Program-made: the position numbers and the translations under genes
From: AP-15 sp963702685
Lineage (GTDB): Bacteria; Pseudomonadota; Alphaproteobacteria; ATCC43930; CGMCC-115725
Direction: 5' to 3'
Length of the DNA: 64,000 bases
NCBI GenBank assembly: GCA_963702685.1
Contig: CAVPDQ010000009.1
Coordinates: 434,001-498,000 of the forward strand
In this document: positions 9,239 through 17,716 of the stretch, one piece after another
Numbering within the stretch: position 1 is the first letter of the stretch
Layout: each line of letters begins with the position of its first letter
The notes under the pieces: generated by a model
The model's database searches: none
Seen by the model: only the letters and a program-made list of their open reading frames with translations
What the model was told of the DNA's origin: nothing

Positions 9239-9340
9239 GGTGAAACGGGACCGTCACGACCGGAGGGTAATCCGACGCTGGACACGCTGGCGCGCGTCAT
9301 CAAGGCGCTCGGCCTCAAGCTCATTGTCCGCGCAGCTTAA
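9239..9340 (+). pseudogene. Remnant of a HigA-type helix-turn-helix antitoxin
   Basis: The frame ending at a TAA at 9338-9340 reads GETGPSRP and then EGNPTLDTLARVIKALGLKL. This is the C-terminal half of the HTH domain in HigA-type addiction-module antidotes, in which the usual spacing is GETG-x-SRE-x-LY-x-AL-x-x-x-GNPT. About eight residues in the middle of the helix-turn-helix and the whole N-terminus are missing. No RelE-like toxin lies nearby. It is a decayed fragment directly downstream of the deaminase gene. Confidence 0.6.
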
Positions 9341-9487
9341 GCCGCGCCCTTCCGCCAGGGTAGTGTCCTCCTCCGCCTATTTGAGCTGGGATTGTATCCC
9401 CGAAGCATTTTTTAGCAGCCCATTAGATTAGGACCGACACGCTGGGGTCGGGATCACTGGCGGCACTTGCACGCGTGCATAAACCTC

Positions 9488-9610
9488 GTCATTCCGGGAC
9501 GCGGGCATCGCCCGCGAGCCCGGAACCCAAGAACACAGGCCAGAGAAATCAATGGCTTGGCCGGTGTGCATGGGTTCCGGGCCCGCCCCAACGGGCCGTC
9601 CCGGAATGAC
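9488..9610. repeat. Interspersed palindromic element, family A
   Basis: Imperfect inverted repeat opening with GTCATTCCGGGACGCGGGC and closing with GGGCCGTCCCGGAATGAC. The central part contains GGAACCC and GGGTTCC arms around a 60-base spacer. A second copy lies at 27157-27245. I recognise this sequence type as a common non-coding interspersed repeat of Bradyrhizobium relatives. Confidence 0.75.
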
Positions 9611-9656
9611 ACGCGGGTTTTTCAGCAGCCTGCAAATGGGCTCGCCCGACGCGCCC

Positions 9657-10601
9657 TCAGCCGTCAGCCAGCGGAATGACGTCCGCGGCGAACCATTGCA
9701 GGCGCTCGATGCTCTCGGCGATGGATTGGCCGCGGCAATCGAAGATCAATTCGTGGACGCCGATCGCGGCGAAGGTGCGGATGTCGTCGGCGATCTGTTG
9801 CGGCGTGCCGGAGAAGGGCCGGCGCGACCCGTCGGGCGAGGGGACGAGGCTGTCGTAGAGCGGCGCCTTGTAGGAGATCGTCAGGGCTGAGAAATCGCGC
9901 CCCTCGGCCTCGGTCAGCCGCTTCAGCGTTTCGAGATGCGCGCGCATCTCTTGCGGCGGCAATGGCGACGCCGCGACGCCGCCGACCGGGTGCCAGCCGT
10001 CGCCGTGCCGGGCGGTGCGCCGGAGTGCCGCGCGCGAATGCCCGCCGACCCAGATCGGCGGGTGAGGCCGCTGCACCGGAAACGGCTCGCAGCGGATCTC
10101 GGCGTAACGGTAAAAGCGGCCGTCGAAGCTGGCGGGCGATTGCGACCAGAGCTGCTTGAAGATCGCGATCCACTCGTCGGTCACCGCACCGCGCGCCGCG
10201 AAAGCGGGGCTCCCCAGCGCCTCGAATTCCTCCCTCAGCCAGCCGGCGCCGACACCCAGGGTCAACCGGCCGCCGGAGAGGATGTCGAGCGAAGCCGCCA
10301 TCTTCGCGGTCAGCACCGGATTGCGGTAGGGCAACACCAGGACCGAGGTGACGAGCCGCAGCCGCTCGGTGGCGCCGGCCACCACGCCGAGGATCGAAAA
10401 CGTCTCCAACGCGTCGCCGGCGCTCGGGTGCCTGCCGTCCAAGGTGTAGGGGTAGGTGGATCGGCTCTCGACGGGCAAGACGATGTGGTCGGCGGCCATC
10501 GCCGAGTGCAGGCCCAGCCGCTCGCCTTCGCGCGCCAGGGCGAGAATGCCCTCGCGCGTCGCGGTCGGGCCGCGGGTCGGGAGATAAAAGCCGTAGCGCA
10601 T
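9657..10601 (-). CDS. LLM-class flavin-dependent oxidoreductase
   Basis: Luciferase-like monooxygenase family protein of 314 residues, possibly F420-dependent. Typical blocks are MRYGFYLPTRGPTATREGIL, AMAADHIVLP, RLRLVTSVLVLPYRNPVL, RLTLGVGAGWLREEFEALG and RPHPPIWVGGHS. The ATG at 10601 has AGGAG upstream and shares one base with the stop of the TPR gene (TGATG), so the two are translationally coupled. The TPR gene upstream suggests a shared but unidentified pathway. Cofactor preference cannot be told from the sequence by eye. Confidence 0.87.
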   Translation of the reverse strand: MRYGFYLPTRGPTATREGILALAREGERLGLHSAMAADHIVLPVESRSTYPYTLDGRHPSAGDALETFSILGVVAGATERLRLVTSVLVLPYRNPVLTAKMAASLDILSGGRLTLGVGAGWLREEFEALGSPAFAARGAVTDEWIAIFKQLWSQSPASFDGRFYRYAEIRCEPFPVQRPHPPIWVGGHSRAALRRTARHGDGWHPVGGVAASPLPPQEMRAHLETLKRLTEAEGRDFSALTISYKAPLYDSLVPSPDGSRRPFSGTPQQIADDIRTFAAIGVHELIFDCRGQSIAESIERLQWFAADVIPLADG

Positions 10602-11905
10602 CAATCAACTCCTGCCAGCCCGGCGACGGGAGGGCGCGACGAGCCTCGGCCTCGTCGGGCTAGCATCCGGCGCGCGTCGTCCGGACGGTCCGCGCCGAAA
10701 TAAGCCTGCAACAGCGTAAGCTCGACCAGGTCGAGCTGCGCGCGGCTGCCGCCGATGCGTTCGAGCTCGCCGGCGACCGGTTCGAGCGCGTCGATCGCGG
10801 CGCGGAAATCCCGCCGCTCGAACAGGGCGAAAGCCTGCGACACCGCCGGAACGAGGGGCCCCGACGGATACCGGCCGTCGCGCGCCAGCTCATCGATCTG
10901 ACCGGCGCGCGCCGCCAGCGCCAAATCATTGCCGGCCACCGCCTCGGCGAGCGCCACATGCATATCGGAAAAGGCGACCCCGGCGCGCGGCACAGCGCCG
11001 GCCGCAAAGTCGTGCATGATGCGCCACGCCCCGGCGTCGCGCGGGTGCCCGGCGAGCTCCCAGCGCCACAAAAAGGAGACCGCATCGGTCACCTTCCCGC
11101 GCGGCGGCCCGCTATGCATTTCGGGCGCGAAGGCTTCCCGGAACAGCCGGTGCGCCGCCGCGGCATCGCCGGCCTCGAGGTGCCCGAGCGCCAGGTGCCA
11201 GCTCAGGTGGCTGTACAGGGCGCCGTCGCGCGAATAGGTCGGCAGCCAGGACGTGAGAAACGCGCGGGCGGTGTCCGCATCACCCTCCTCGTAGGAAAGA
11301 TGCGCGCGGGCGTGCGCCGCCCACGGGTTCTTCGGGTTTTGGGCGAGGGACCGGTCGATCTTTGGCCGCGCGGCATCGCGCTGCCCGTTTTCCGAGAGCG
11401 CCATCCCATGATGGGCGGTAAACCACCAGTCGTCGCCCCAGCCCGGCGCGAGCCTCTCCAGCAGCCCCAGCAGCATGCGCTTTTGCCCGGCACGGCCGGA
11501 GCTGCCGATCAGGCCGTTGGTGAAGGCTGTGGTCGCGAGCACGACGGCGTCGCGCGGCCATTCGCCGAGATGTGCCTGCACCGCAGCAAGCGCGCGCTCG
11601 GCGTCGCCCGCCACAAGCAAGCCGAAAAAAGCGACATGGCTTTTCTCTCGCGCCGACAGCTCGGCGGTGCGTGAATTGGCCGCTGCCATTGCCGCATGTG
11701 CCGCCGCCGCGTCGCCCCGCTCCAAGAGCGCATGCGCCCGCGCGGCATGGGCGAGCGCAAAGCCGGGGTCTGCGGCGATGGCCCGATCGAACGCCTCGAC
11801 CGCGCCGGGGTACATCGTCAGCTTGGCCGCGCAGCCTTCGACATAGGCGTCCCGCGCTACGAACGAGGCGGTGGATAAGGGCAGGCCGTATCGGTCCGTC
11901 AACAT
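10601..11905 (-). CDS. Tetratricopeptide-repeat protein, TTC38-like
   Basis: Soluble protein of 434 residues made of TPR-like helical hairpins. It opens with LTDRYGLPLSTASFVARDAY and GAVEAFDRAIAADPGFALAH, matching the bacterial relatives of tetratricopeptide repeat protein 38, whose function is unknown. Other repeat-like segments include WWFTAHHGMALSENGQRDAA and PWAAHARAHLSYEEGDADTA. The C-terminal residues (RRGRGSSRPPVAG) are basic. It is coupled to the LLM oxidoreductase that follows it. Upstream of its ATG lies a decayed copy of the uvrA start region. Confidence 0.82.
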   Translation of the reverse strand: MLTDRYGLPLSTASFVARDAYVEGCAAKLTMYPGAVEAFDRAIAADPGFALAHAARAHALLERGDAAAAHAAMAAANSRTAELSAREKSHVAFFGLLVAGDAERALAAVQAHLGEWPRDAVVLATTAFTNGLIGSSGRAGQKRMLLGLLERLAPGWGDDWWFTAHHGMALSENGQRDAARPKIDRSLAQNPKNPWAAHARAHLSYEEGDADTARAFLTSWLPTYSRDGALYSHLSWHLALGHLEAGDAAAAHRLFREAFAPEMHSGPPRGKVTDAVSFLWRWELAGHPRDAGAWRIMHDFAAGAVPRAGVAFSDMHVALAEAVAGNDLALAARAGQIDELARDGRYPSGPLVPAVSQAFALFERRDFRAAIDALEPVAGELERIGGSRAQLDLVELTLLQAYFGADRPDDARRMLARRGRGSSRPPVAGLAGVD

Positions 11906-11932
11906 GATCGCCCGCTCGGCGGAGAGGGGAGG

Positions 11933-12055
11933 CGGACCCGCGCCCCTGGGCGGCGCATGTCGATGTTTTCGAGGGCGTGCTCGGGGACGCCGCGGCTGCG
12001 GACCGGCTGCATGCCCCCAGCCTAGCTTTCGCCCGGCGCCATTGCCATTCGGGAA
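11933..12055 (-). repeat. Degenerate duplicate of the uvrA 5' end and leader
   Basis: This segment aligns by eye with the start of uvrA and its upstream region at 7345-7445. Shared landmarks in the same order include GACTGCATGCCC versus GGCTGCATGCCC, and GCCCGGCGCCATTGCCAT in both. The matching start region reads MQPVRSRGVPEHALENID in place of MQSIRIRGAREHNLKNVD. The ATP-binding part is absent, and the frame ends in a stop near the TPR start. The LexA-box bases of the original are not kept. Confidence 0.65.
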
Positions 12056-12063
12056 TTAATCGC

Positions 12064-12960
12064 TCATGCCGCCGCCTGCTGGGAAAAATGTCGGATGATC
12101 CAGGCGGCGGCGGGCCCGGGTGGCGTATCGGTGCGGTAAATTGCGTGCAGCGCGTAGAAGCCGCCCAGCCATTCCGGAAGGTCGAGCCGTTGCAAGCGCC
12201 CCGCCGCAAGGTCATCGCGGACCATCGGCTCGGGCATGTTGCCCCAACCGACACCAGCCAAAAGCAACGCATGCTTGGAGCCCAAATCCGCGAGGCGCCA
12301 CGTCCTGACCCCGATAACCGAAAAATCGCGGCCTTCGGTCAGTGTGGAGCGATCGGTGAGCACGAGCTGCACAAAGTTCCGCGCTGCTCCCGGCGGCTGC
12401 GCGCCACCCGCGGCCAAGGGGTGGCTCGGCACCGCGACAGGAACCAGCTCCACGCCGCCGACCTTGATCCGTTCGATGCCCGGAAGCGTCGCATCCACTC
12501 CGCTGATGCCGATATCGGCGATGCCGGAATGGACCAGCTGCATCACCCCTCCCAGCGCCTCGACGTGCAGTCGCAACGCCACGGTCGGGAATGTCGCCTC
12601 GAATGCCCGCATTGCATCGACCAGCCGCGCCGTCGGCAGCATCACATCGACGGCGAGAGCTATCTGGCCCTCCAGTCCATCGAGCAGCCCTTTGACCTTG
12701 GCTCGCAAATTGTCGACGCCGGCCGAGACCGAACGAGCTTCCGACAGCACGGCGGCGCCGGCCTCGGTCAATACCGGTGTGCGCGCCTGGCTGCGATCGA
12801 ACAGCTGCACGCCGAGCTGCTGCTCGAGATTGGCGATCGCATAGCTGACCGCAGATGTAGCGCGCCCGAGCCGGCGTCCCGCCGCCGCGAAGCTGCCCGT
12901 CTCGACCACCGCAAGGAAAACGGTGAGCTGATCGAGGCTCGGCGCCCCCGGTCCCCGCAT
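12064..12960 (-). CDS. LysR-family transcriptional regulator
   Basis: DNA-binding regulator of 298 residues. The N-terminal winged helix-turn-helix is clear (LDQLTVFLAVVETGSFAAAG, then AVSYAIANLEQQLGVQLFDR). A LysR-type substrate-binding domain follows (GQIALAVDVMLPTARLVDAM, SGIADIGISG, VPSHPLA). I chose the ATG at 12960, which has AAGGAA eight bases upstream; a TTG at 12978 would add six residues. It is divergent from the glyoxalase-cupin-aminotransferase operon, 92 bp away, and by LysR custom probably controls it. The inducer is unknown. Confidence 0.9.
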   Translation of the reverse strand: MRGPGAPSLDQLTVFLAVVETGSFAAAGRRLGRATSAVSYAIANLEQQLGVQLFDRSQARTPVLTEAGAAVLSEARSVSAGVDNLRAKVKGLLDGLEGQIALAVDVMLPTARLVDAMRAFEATFPTVALRLHVEALGGVMQLVHSGIADIGISGVDATLPGIERIKVGGVELVPVAVPSHPLAAGGAQPPGAARNFVQLVLTDRSTLTEGRDFSVIGVRTWRLADLGSKHALLLAGVGWGNMPEPMVRDDLAAGRLQRLDLPEWLGGFYALHAIYRTDTPPGPAAAWIIRHFSQQAAA

Positions 12961-13052
12961 TTCAAGTTCCTTGAACAATACCCCCGATATTTTATGGCTG
13001 TTGCCGACCGGGGTGAACGCGTATCTCCCGGTCGAGCAGAAGGAGCCTGATT

Positions 13053-13505
13053 ATGTCCGAAGGAAAGAAGCCGCGGCTTATCGGCATCAATCATGTCGCG
13101 ATCGAGGTCGGCGACATCGACGAGGCGCTGGCGTGGTACGGGCGGATCTTCGATTTCACGCTGCGCGGCAAGGGCGAGCGCAACGCCTTTATCGATATGG
13201 GCGACCAGTTCATCAACATGACCTTGATGCCCGGCCACGCCGCCGACGGTGTCGAGAAGCGGCATCTCGGCTTTGTCGTCGACGACCGCAGCCGCATCAT
13301 CGAGCTGGCGAAAGCCGCCGGCGCGCGCTTTGTCGAAGGCCCGTTCCTCGATTTCCTCGATCCGTGGGGCAACCGGCTCGAGATCATCGAGTATTCGAAC
13401 ATCCAGTTCACCAAGGCGCCCGGTGTGCTGCGCGGCATGGGCCTCGCGCTCGCCAAGAACGACAAGGCCAAGCAGGAGCTTGCCGACAAGGGCATGGCCG
13501 AATGA
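13053..13505 (+). CDS. VOC-superfamily (glyoxalase/dioxygenase-like) protein
   Basis: Vicinal-oxygen-chelate protein of 150 residues. The domain starts INHVAIEVGDIDEALAWYGR with the metal-ligand histidine H14 and continues to KRHLGFVVDD (second His). It ends DPWGNRLEIIEYS with a glutamate ligand. These are the metal positions of glyoxalase-type enzymes, but the reaction is unknown. AAGGAG precedes the ATG. It is first in an operon with a cupin (ATG within 30 bp of its stop) and a PLP enzyme, under a divergent LysR gene. Confidence 0.87.
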   Translation: MSEGKKPRLIGINHVAIEVGDIDEALAWYGRIFDFTLRGKGERNAFIDMGDQFINMTLMPGHAADGVEKRHLGFVVDDRSRIIELAKAAGARFVEGPFLDFLDPWGNRLEIIEYSNIQFTKAPGVLRGMGLALAKNDKAKQELADKGMAE

Positions 13506-13534
13506 GCGAGGGTGTTACGGGGGAGGACAGCAGC

Positions 13535-13993
13535 ATGACCGCAGCAAAGGGCTTTGTCGTCCCCGCCGGCGGCGGTCGGCATCTCGCGTCGCCGACACAA
13601 GGCCGCTCGTTTGCCCTGAAGCTCCTCGGCCATGAGACCAACGAGAGCATCATGCTGTTCGAGGAGACCCTGCCCGCCGGCACCGCGAGCCTCTATCACC
13701 TGCACCGCGACAGCGACGAGGTCGCCTGGGTGCTCGCCGGCGAGATCACCTTTCAGATCGGAGACGAGATTGCCGTCGGCGGTCCGGGCGCCTGCGCGTT
13801 CATGCCGCGCGACGTCCCGCATGCCTGGAAGAACACCGGCGGCGATACCGGCCGGGTGTTGTTTCTCTACACCCCGGCCGCGGCCGGCGGCCTCGTCGAG
13901 GCGCTCTCCGAGCGGCGCCCGACGAACGACGACGAGCGCGACAAGCTCTTCCAGCGCCACCATTGGGAAGTCGTCGGCCCAAATCCCCTTTAG
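13535..13993 (+). CDS. Cupin-domain protein
   Basis: Single-domain cupin of 152 residues. Motif 1 is H-x-H-x3-DE in YHLHRDSDEVAWVLAGEITF. Motif 2 is CAFMPRDVPHAWKNTGGDTG, which includes the last metal histidine. Together these suggest a metal-binding beta-barrel enzyme or sensor. The start at 13535 has GGGGGAGG upstream; an ATG at 13502 overlapping the VOC stop (ATGA) would add 11 residues. Its position between a VOC protein and a PLP enzyme suggests small-molecule catabolism. Substrate not inferable. Confidence 0.85.
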   Translation: MTAAKGFVVPAGGGRHLASPTQGRSFALKLLGHETNESIMLFEETLPAGTASLYHLHRDSDEVAWVLAGEITFQIGDEIAVGGPGACAFMPRDVPHAWKNTGGDTGRVLFLYTPAAAGGLVEALSERRPTNDDERDKLFQRHHWEVVGPNPL

Positions 13994-14013
13994 GGCCTTT
14001 GCGCGGGGCCGTC

Positions 14014-15192
14014 ATGAACATGACGCTCGACGTGCCGGCGCTGCGGGCGCAGACGCCCGGTGTGGAGAACGTGCTCCACTTCAACAATGCGGGCATGGCG
14101 CTGCCGCCGCGTGTGGTGCTCGACGCGGTGACCGGGCATCTGGCGCGCGAGGCCGAGATCGGCGGGATGGAGGCGATGGTCGAGGCCGAGGCCCGCATCG
14201 CCGATTTCTACGACGCCGTCGCCGGGCTGATCGGCGCCGAGCGCCATGAGATCGCGTTTGTCGAAAGCGCCACGCGCGCCTGGGACATGGCGTTCTACGC
14301 GGTGCCGTTCCGGGCCGGCGACCGGATCGTCACCGCGCGGGCCGAGTATTTGTCGAGCTATCTCGCGTTTTTGCAGATGAAGGCCCGCGCCGGGATCGAG
14401 ATCGACGTGGTCGGCGACGACGCCTCCGGGCGGCTCGACCTCGCCGCACTCGACCGCGCGATCGGGCCGCGCACCAAGCTGATCGCGATCACGCATGTGC
14501 CGACGCAGGGCGGTCTCGTCAATCCGGCAGGGGAGGTCGGGCAGATCGCACGGCGCCACGGCATCCTCTACCTGCTCGACGCCTGCCAATCGGTCGGCCA
14601 GCTCGCGATCGATGTGCGAGCGATCGGCTGCGACATGCTCTCGGCCGCGGGCCGCAAATATCTGCGCGGGCCGCGCGGCACCGGTTTTCTCTATGTGCGG
14701 CGCGACACGATCGGAATGCTCGATCCGCCTTTTATCGACCTGGAATCCGCCGCCTGGGCCGATGGCGACAGCTACGCGGTCCGCGGCGACGCGCGCCGGT
14801 TCGAAGGCTGGGAGCGAAACATGGCCGGCCAAATCGGCCTCGCCGTCGCCGCCCGTTATGCGATGCGGGTCGGAAGCGCGGCCATCGAAGCCCGAATCAA
14901 GGCGCTCGCGGCATTGTTGCGGCAGGAGCTCGTCCAGCGGCCCGGCATCACCGTGCACGATCGGGGCATCGAGCGGTGCGGGATCGTCAGCTTTCTGAAG
15001 GACGGCGAAACGCCCGCGCAAACGCGCGCCCGGCTTGCGGCGATGAACATCAACGTCCACGTCTCCCGCTCGCCGCGCGCCCCCGCGCTCGACCTGCCCA
15101 GGCGCGGGCTTGACGCCCTCGTCCGCGCCAGCGTGCATTATTACAACGACGAAGCCGAGGTGGAGCGCTTCATCCAGGCACTGGCCGGCTAG
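14014..15192 (+). CDS. Class V aminotransferase-fold PLP enzyme
   Basis: PLP-dependent enzyme of 392 residues of the NifS/selenocysteine-lyase-like class V fold. It shows LHFNNAGMALPP at the start, ITHVPTQGGLVNPAGEVG, the cofactor aspartate D189 in LLDACQSVGQ and the Schiff-base lysine K215 in AAGRKYLRGPRGTGFLYV. No cysteine appears in the usual desulfurase loop that I can identify, so a C-S lyase, an aminotransferase or another PLP reaction are all open. It is the last gene of the VOC-cupin operon, 20 bp after the cupin stop. Confidence 0.85.
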   Translation: MNMTLDVPALRAQTPGVENVLHFNNAGMALPPRVVLDAVTGHLAREAEIGGMEAMVEAEARIADFYDAVAGLIGAERHEIAFVESATRAWDMAFYAVPFRAGDRIVTARAEYLSSYLAFLQMKARAGIEIDVVGDDASGRLDLAALDRAIGPRTKLIAITHVPTQGGLVNPAGEVGQIARRHGILYLLDACQSVGQLAIDVRAIGCDMLSAAGRKYLRGPRGTGFLYVRRDTIGMLDPPFIDLESAAWADGDSYAVRGDARRFEGWERNMAGQIGLAVAARYAMRVGSAAIEARIKALAALLRQELVQRPGITVHDRGIERCGIVSFLKDGETPAQTRARLAAMNINVHVSRSPRAPALDLPRRGLDALVRASVHYYNDEAEVERFIQALAG

Positions 15193-15632
15193 AGCAAGGC
15201 GGCATCACCGTGAAGGTATGCAAGACAACGGCGAGGTCGAGCGCCGCCGCTTCGGCTCGAAAGGGTTCGAGCAAAAAACTGGTCGAGCGGCATGCCGAAG
15301 GACGCATAGACCTTCATGTCCCCAGGCCCTGCGCGACCGGGCCCGGCGTCTGATTTCGCCGAGACCGCCCGCGATATCGCGTTCCCCGGCAAGGTTCATG
15401 CCGCCCGACCGATTTGGATACGACCTTAGCGTTGTTGAAATAACAACCGGCGCCATGCCTCAACTCGGCGACCCTGGTTGTCCGTTTGGCTCGGAAGCCA
15501 GCTTGCCGCTCGCGGTTGCTTAAAGCTCGTTAGAGTATTGGCCGACCTGCTCTCTGCACGCGAGATCATCGTCGATGTAGACTATCCGCGGCCCTGCCAA
15601 ATTCGAGGGCGGCGGAGACCTGGTCGCTGACT

Positions 15633-15789
15633 AGCCTGCGCGAGAAGCCGATAAAGACCGGCGCCAGGGTCACGAGTCACGGTGGCTACATCACGGTCCA
15701 GTTGGCAGAGGTTGCGGATGTTCGCCGACATCCCGGCGCCGATCGCCCGGCTGCGGGCGCCACACGCGCTGGCGCAAGTGGCGCTGTAA
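15633..15789 (+). pseudogene. C-terminal remnant of an IS1380-family transposase
   Basis: Translation gives SLREKPIKTGARVTSHGGYI, then TVQLAEVA. After a one-frame slip it continues MFADIPAPIARLRAP to a TAA at 15787-15789. This is the conserved tail of IS1380 transposases (REK-x-IK-x-GA-x-V-x-SHGRY, F-x-MAEVA, MFADIL, RLRAP). The rest of the element and its terminal repeats are not recognisable. It lies in an 835-bp stretch without genes (15193-16027), which otherwise holds only the CRP-type site and the island promoter. Confidence 0.65.
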
Positions 15790-15879
15790 GATGATGCGAT
15801 GCAACAATAGGAGAGGGGCAAACGCGGCGCGTTGCCGTCTTACCAGCGAATATGGCTTAGCTGAATATTTTCTTACACA

Positions 15880-15895
15880 TGTGAGCTGTCTCACA
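15880..15895 (+). promoter_or_regulatory. CRP-type operator TGTGA-N6-TCACA
   Basis: Perfect palindromic half-sites (TGTGA GCTGTC TCACA) of the cAMP-receptor-protein consensus. A -10-like TTATTT lies at 15917-15922, about 31 bp from the centre, which fits a class II activated promoter. The first gene downstream starts at 16028. A second perfect site is at 39884-39899. Confidence 0.65.
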
Positions 15896-16027
15896 CTCCT
15901 TGCGCGGTGGGTTGGGTTATTTTCTCCCTGGTAGGGCGATCACCGGTAGTGCGATCCCCGGATCAGCCCGCCGCGGGCTCACCTAGGCTGCCTTAAAAGG
16001 GGCCTTACGAATGGAGGAGACAGGACA

Positions 16028-16283
16028 ATGCAGACATCTGACCTACACGTACATCAGGTCGACGCAAAGGTAACCGCACTGAGCAACGCCCTCGCGACCT
16101 TGGGACGCGGTACGAACTCTTGCCGATCTCCTGAAGCTGATACACTTTCCGGGTTACACTACGCCAGCGGAGTTCGCGCTAACGATGGCCGCGCTTGATT
16201 ACATGAGCACTCAAGTCGAAGCGTTGGCCAAAATGCAGAGCGAACTCGTTGCGGCAACCAAGATGATAGTTAAAGCCGAGTAG
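16028..16283 (+). CDS. Small helical protein of unknown function (one-base frameshift)
   Basis: An ATG at 16028 has a strong GGAGGAGA ribosome site. The reading frame gives QVDAKVTALSNALATL, then continues one frame over as DAVRTLADLLKLIHFPGY, AEFALTMAALDYMSTQVEAL and AKMQSELVAATKMIVKAE to a TAG at 16281-16283. Removing one G from the GGG at 16102-16104 gives a single protein of about 84 residues. It is rich in alpha-helix-forming residues and probably a coiled coil. It precedes the 90-bp-repeat protein gene, likely in the same transcript behind the CRP-type site. No family recognised. Confidence 0.6.
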
Positions 16284-16397
16284 GCAGCAGTGACTAAATA
16301 ATAAGAGGTCTGAGAAGGTGTGCGTTGAACTACCGCCTTGTCGATGGGTTAATTCTTTAAGACTACACCTACTCTTCCGTTTCAGCAGGAGATAGTC

Positions 16398-17716
16398 ATG
16401 GCAGCGCTTTCAGGCGATTTGCGAATCCGACAGTCCCGGCCGTATCAGCGGCGCACTCTACTGCCGGACGTGGCGTCGATGCGCGCAGCGCGCAAGGCAT
16501 CGCGCTCGAAGCCACGGCCACCAGCGATACGGCGGTCTATGCGCATAGCGACCGCGGACGTGGCGTCGACGCGCGCAGCGCGCAAGGCATCGCGCTCGAA
16601 GCCACGGCCACGAGCGATACGGCGGTCTATGCGCATAGCGACCGCGGACGTGGCGTCGACGCGCGCAGCGCGCAAGGCATCGCGCTCGAAGCCACGGCCA
16701 CGAGCGATACGGCGGTCTATGCGCATAGCGACCGCGGACGTGGCGTCGACGCGCGCAGCGCGCAAGGCATCGCGCTCGAAGCCACGGCCACGAGCGATAC
16801 GGCGGTCTATGCGCATAGCGACCGCGGACGTGGTATCGATGCGCGCAGCGCGCAAGGCATCGCGCTCGAAGCCACGGCCACCAACGATACGGCGGTTTTT
16901 GCGCATAGCGACAGTGGGCGTGGCGTCCATGCAAGCAGTGCGCAAGGCATCGCGCTCGAAGCCACGGCCACCAACGACACGGCGGTCTTTGCGCATAGCG
17001 ACAGCGGACGGGGCGTCGATGCGCGCACCAATGGTACTGGCGCCGCAATCATTGGCGAATGCACGCAATCATTTGACAGTAATGATGCCGTACTTGGCAT
17101 TTGTCACTTGGGCGGCAACGCCATTCATGGGAAAGGTGGCGGGAATGCCGGGTTATTCGAAGGAACTGTTGTAATCCAGGGAGGCTCTCTACAGGTATCA
17201 CCTATTGGCTTTATAGGAGGAGAAATTACTGCAACGTCGATATTTGCAACAAATCTCATGGTTCAAGGGGGAAATAAACACTTCGTTATCGATCACCCCT
17301 GCGATCCAGCCAACAGGTATCTGTACCACTGCTCCGTAGAGTTGTCGGAAAGGATAAACGTGTACAGCGGAAACATCATCACGAACCATAATGGTGATGC
17401 GATTGTAATTCTCCCTATTTACTTCGAGGCGTTAAACGACGATTATCGATACCAGTTGACCGTCATCGGGCAATTGGCGCATGCTATAGTAGAGTTTGAG
17501 ATATCGAACAACCGATTCCGGATCCAGACTGACAAACCACACGTTAAGGTGTCATGGCAAGTGTCTGGGGTACGACGAGATGCATATGCAAAGTCTCATC
17601 CAGTAATAGTTGAAAAAAATAAGATGTCATCTGAAAAAGGATACTTCTTGCACCCGGCAGAGCACGGACAGCCTGACTATAAAGGAATTGCCGAGAGCAG
17701 GAGAAAGGTCAAATAG
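16398..17716 (+). CDS. Tandem-repeat (solenoid-like) protein with conserved C-terminal domain (one-base frameshift)
   Basis: The gene starts ATG at 16398 after AGGAGA (MAALSGDLR) and must slip one frame at 16424-16425. Adding one A gives NPTVPAVSAAHS and a continuous frame to 17716, about 440 residues. Six 30-residue repeats follow (core GRGVDARSAQGIALEATATS, then DTAVYAHS), then a seventh GRGVDAR. A glycine-rich stretch (GGNAIHGKGGGNAGLFEG, SLQVSPIGFIGGEITATS) leads to a C-terminal domain: FVIDHPCDPANRYLYHCSVE, INVYSGNI, PIYFEALNDDYRYQLTVIG and FRIQTDKPHVKVSWQVSGVR. I recognise that domain from uncharacterised beta-helical, tail-fibre-like proteins. The C-terminal half has clearly lower GC than its neighbours. 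Surface or structural role is inferred only. Confidence 0.7.
16466..17005 (+). repeat. Six tandem copies of a 90-bp coding repeat
   Basis: Units begin at 16466, 16556, 16646, 16736, 16826 and 16916 with GGACGTGGCGTC-like sequence; a partial seventh begins at 17006. The units from 16556 to 16825 are almost identical, while the outer units differ at scattered bases. The array is in frame (30 codons per unit) and open in several frames, so a wrong frame rich in Arg and Ala also looks coding. Confidence 0.92.

Noticed and set aside
16466..17005. CRISPR-like array
   Set aside because: Units are directly adjacent, 90 bp, in frame and without unique spacers, so they are a coding tandem repeat.
16398..17174. 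Long Arg/Ala-rich open frame over the 90-bp repeats
   Set aside because: Only the frame giving GRGVDARSAQGIALEATATS leads into the conserved C-terminal domain; the other is a shadow of the repeats.
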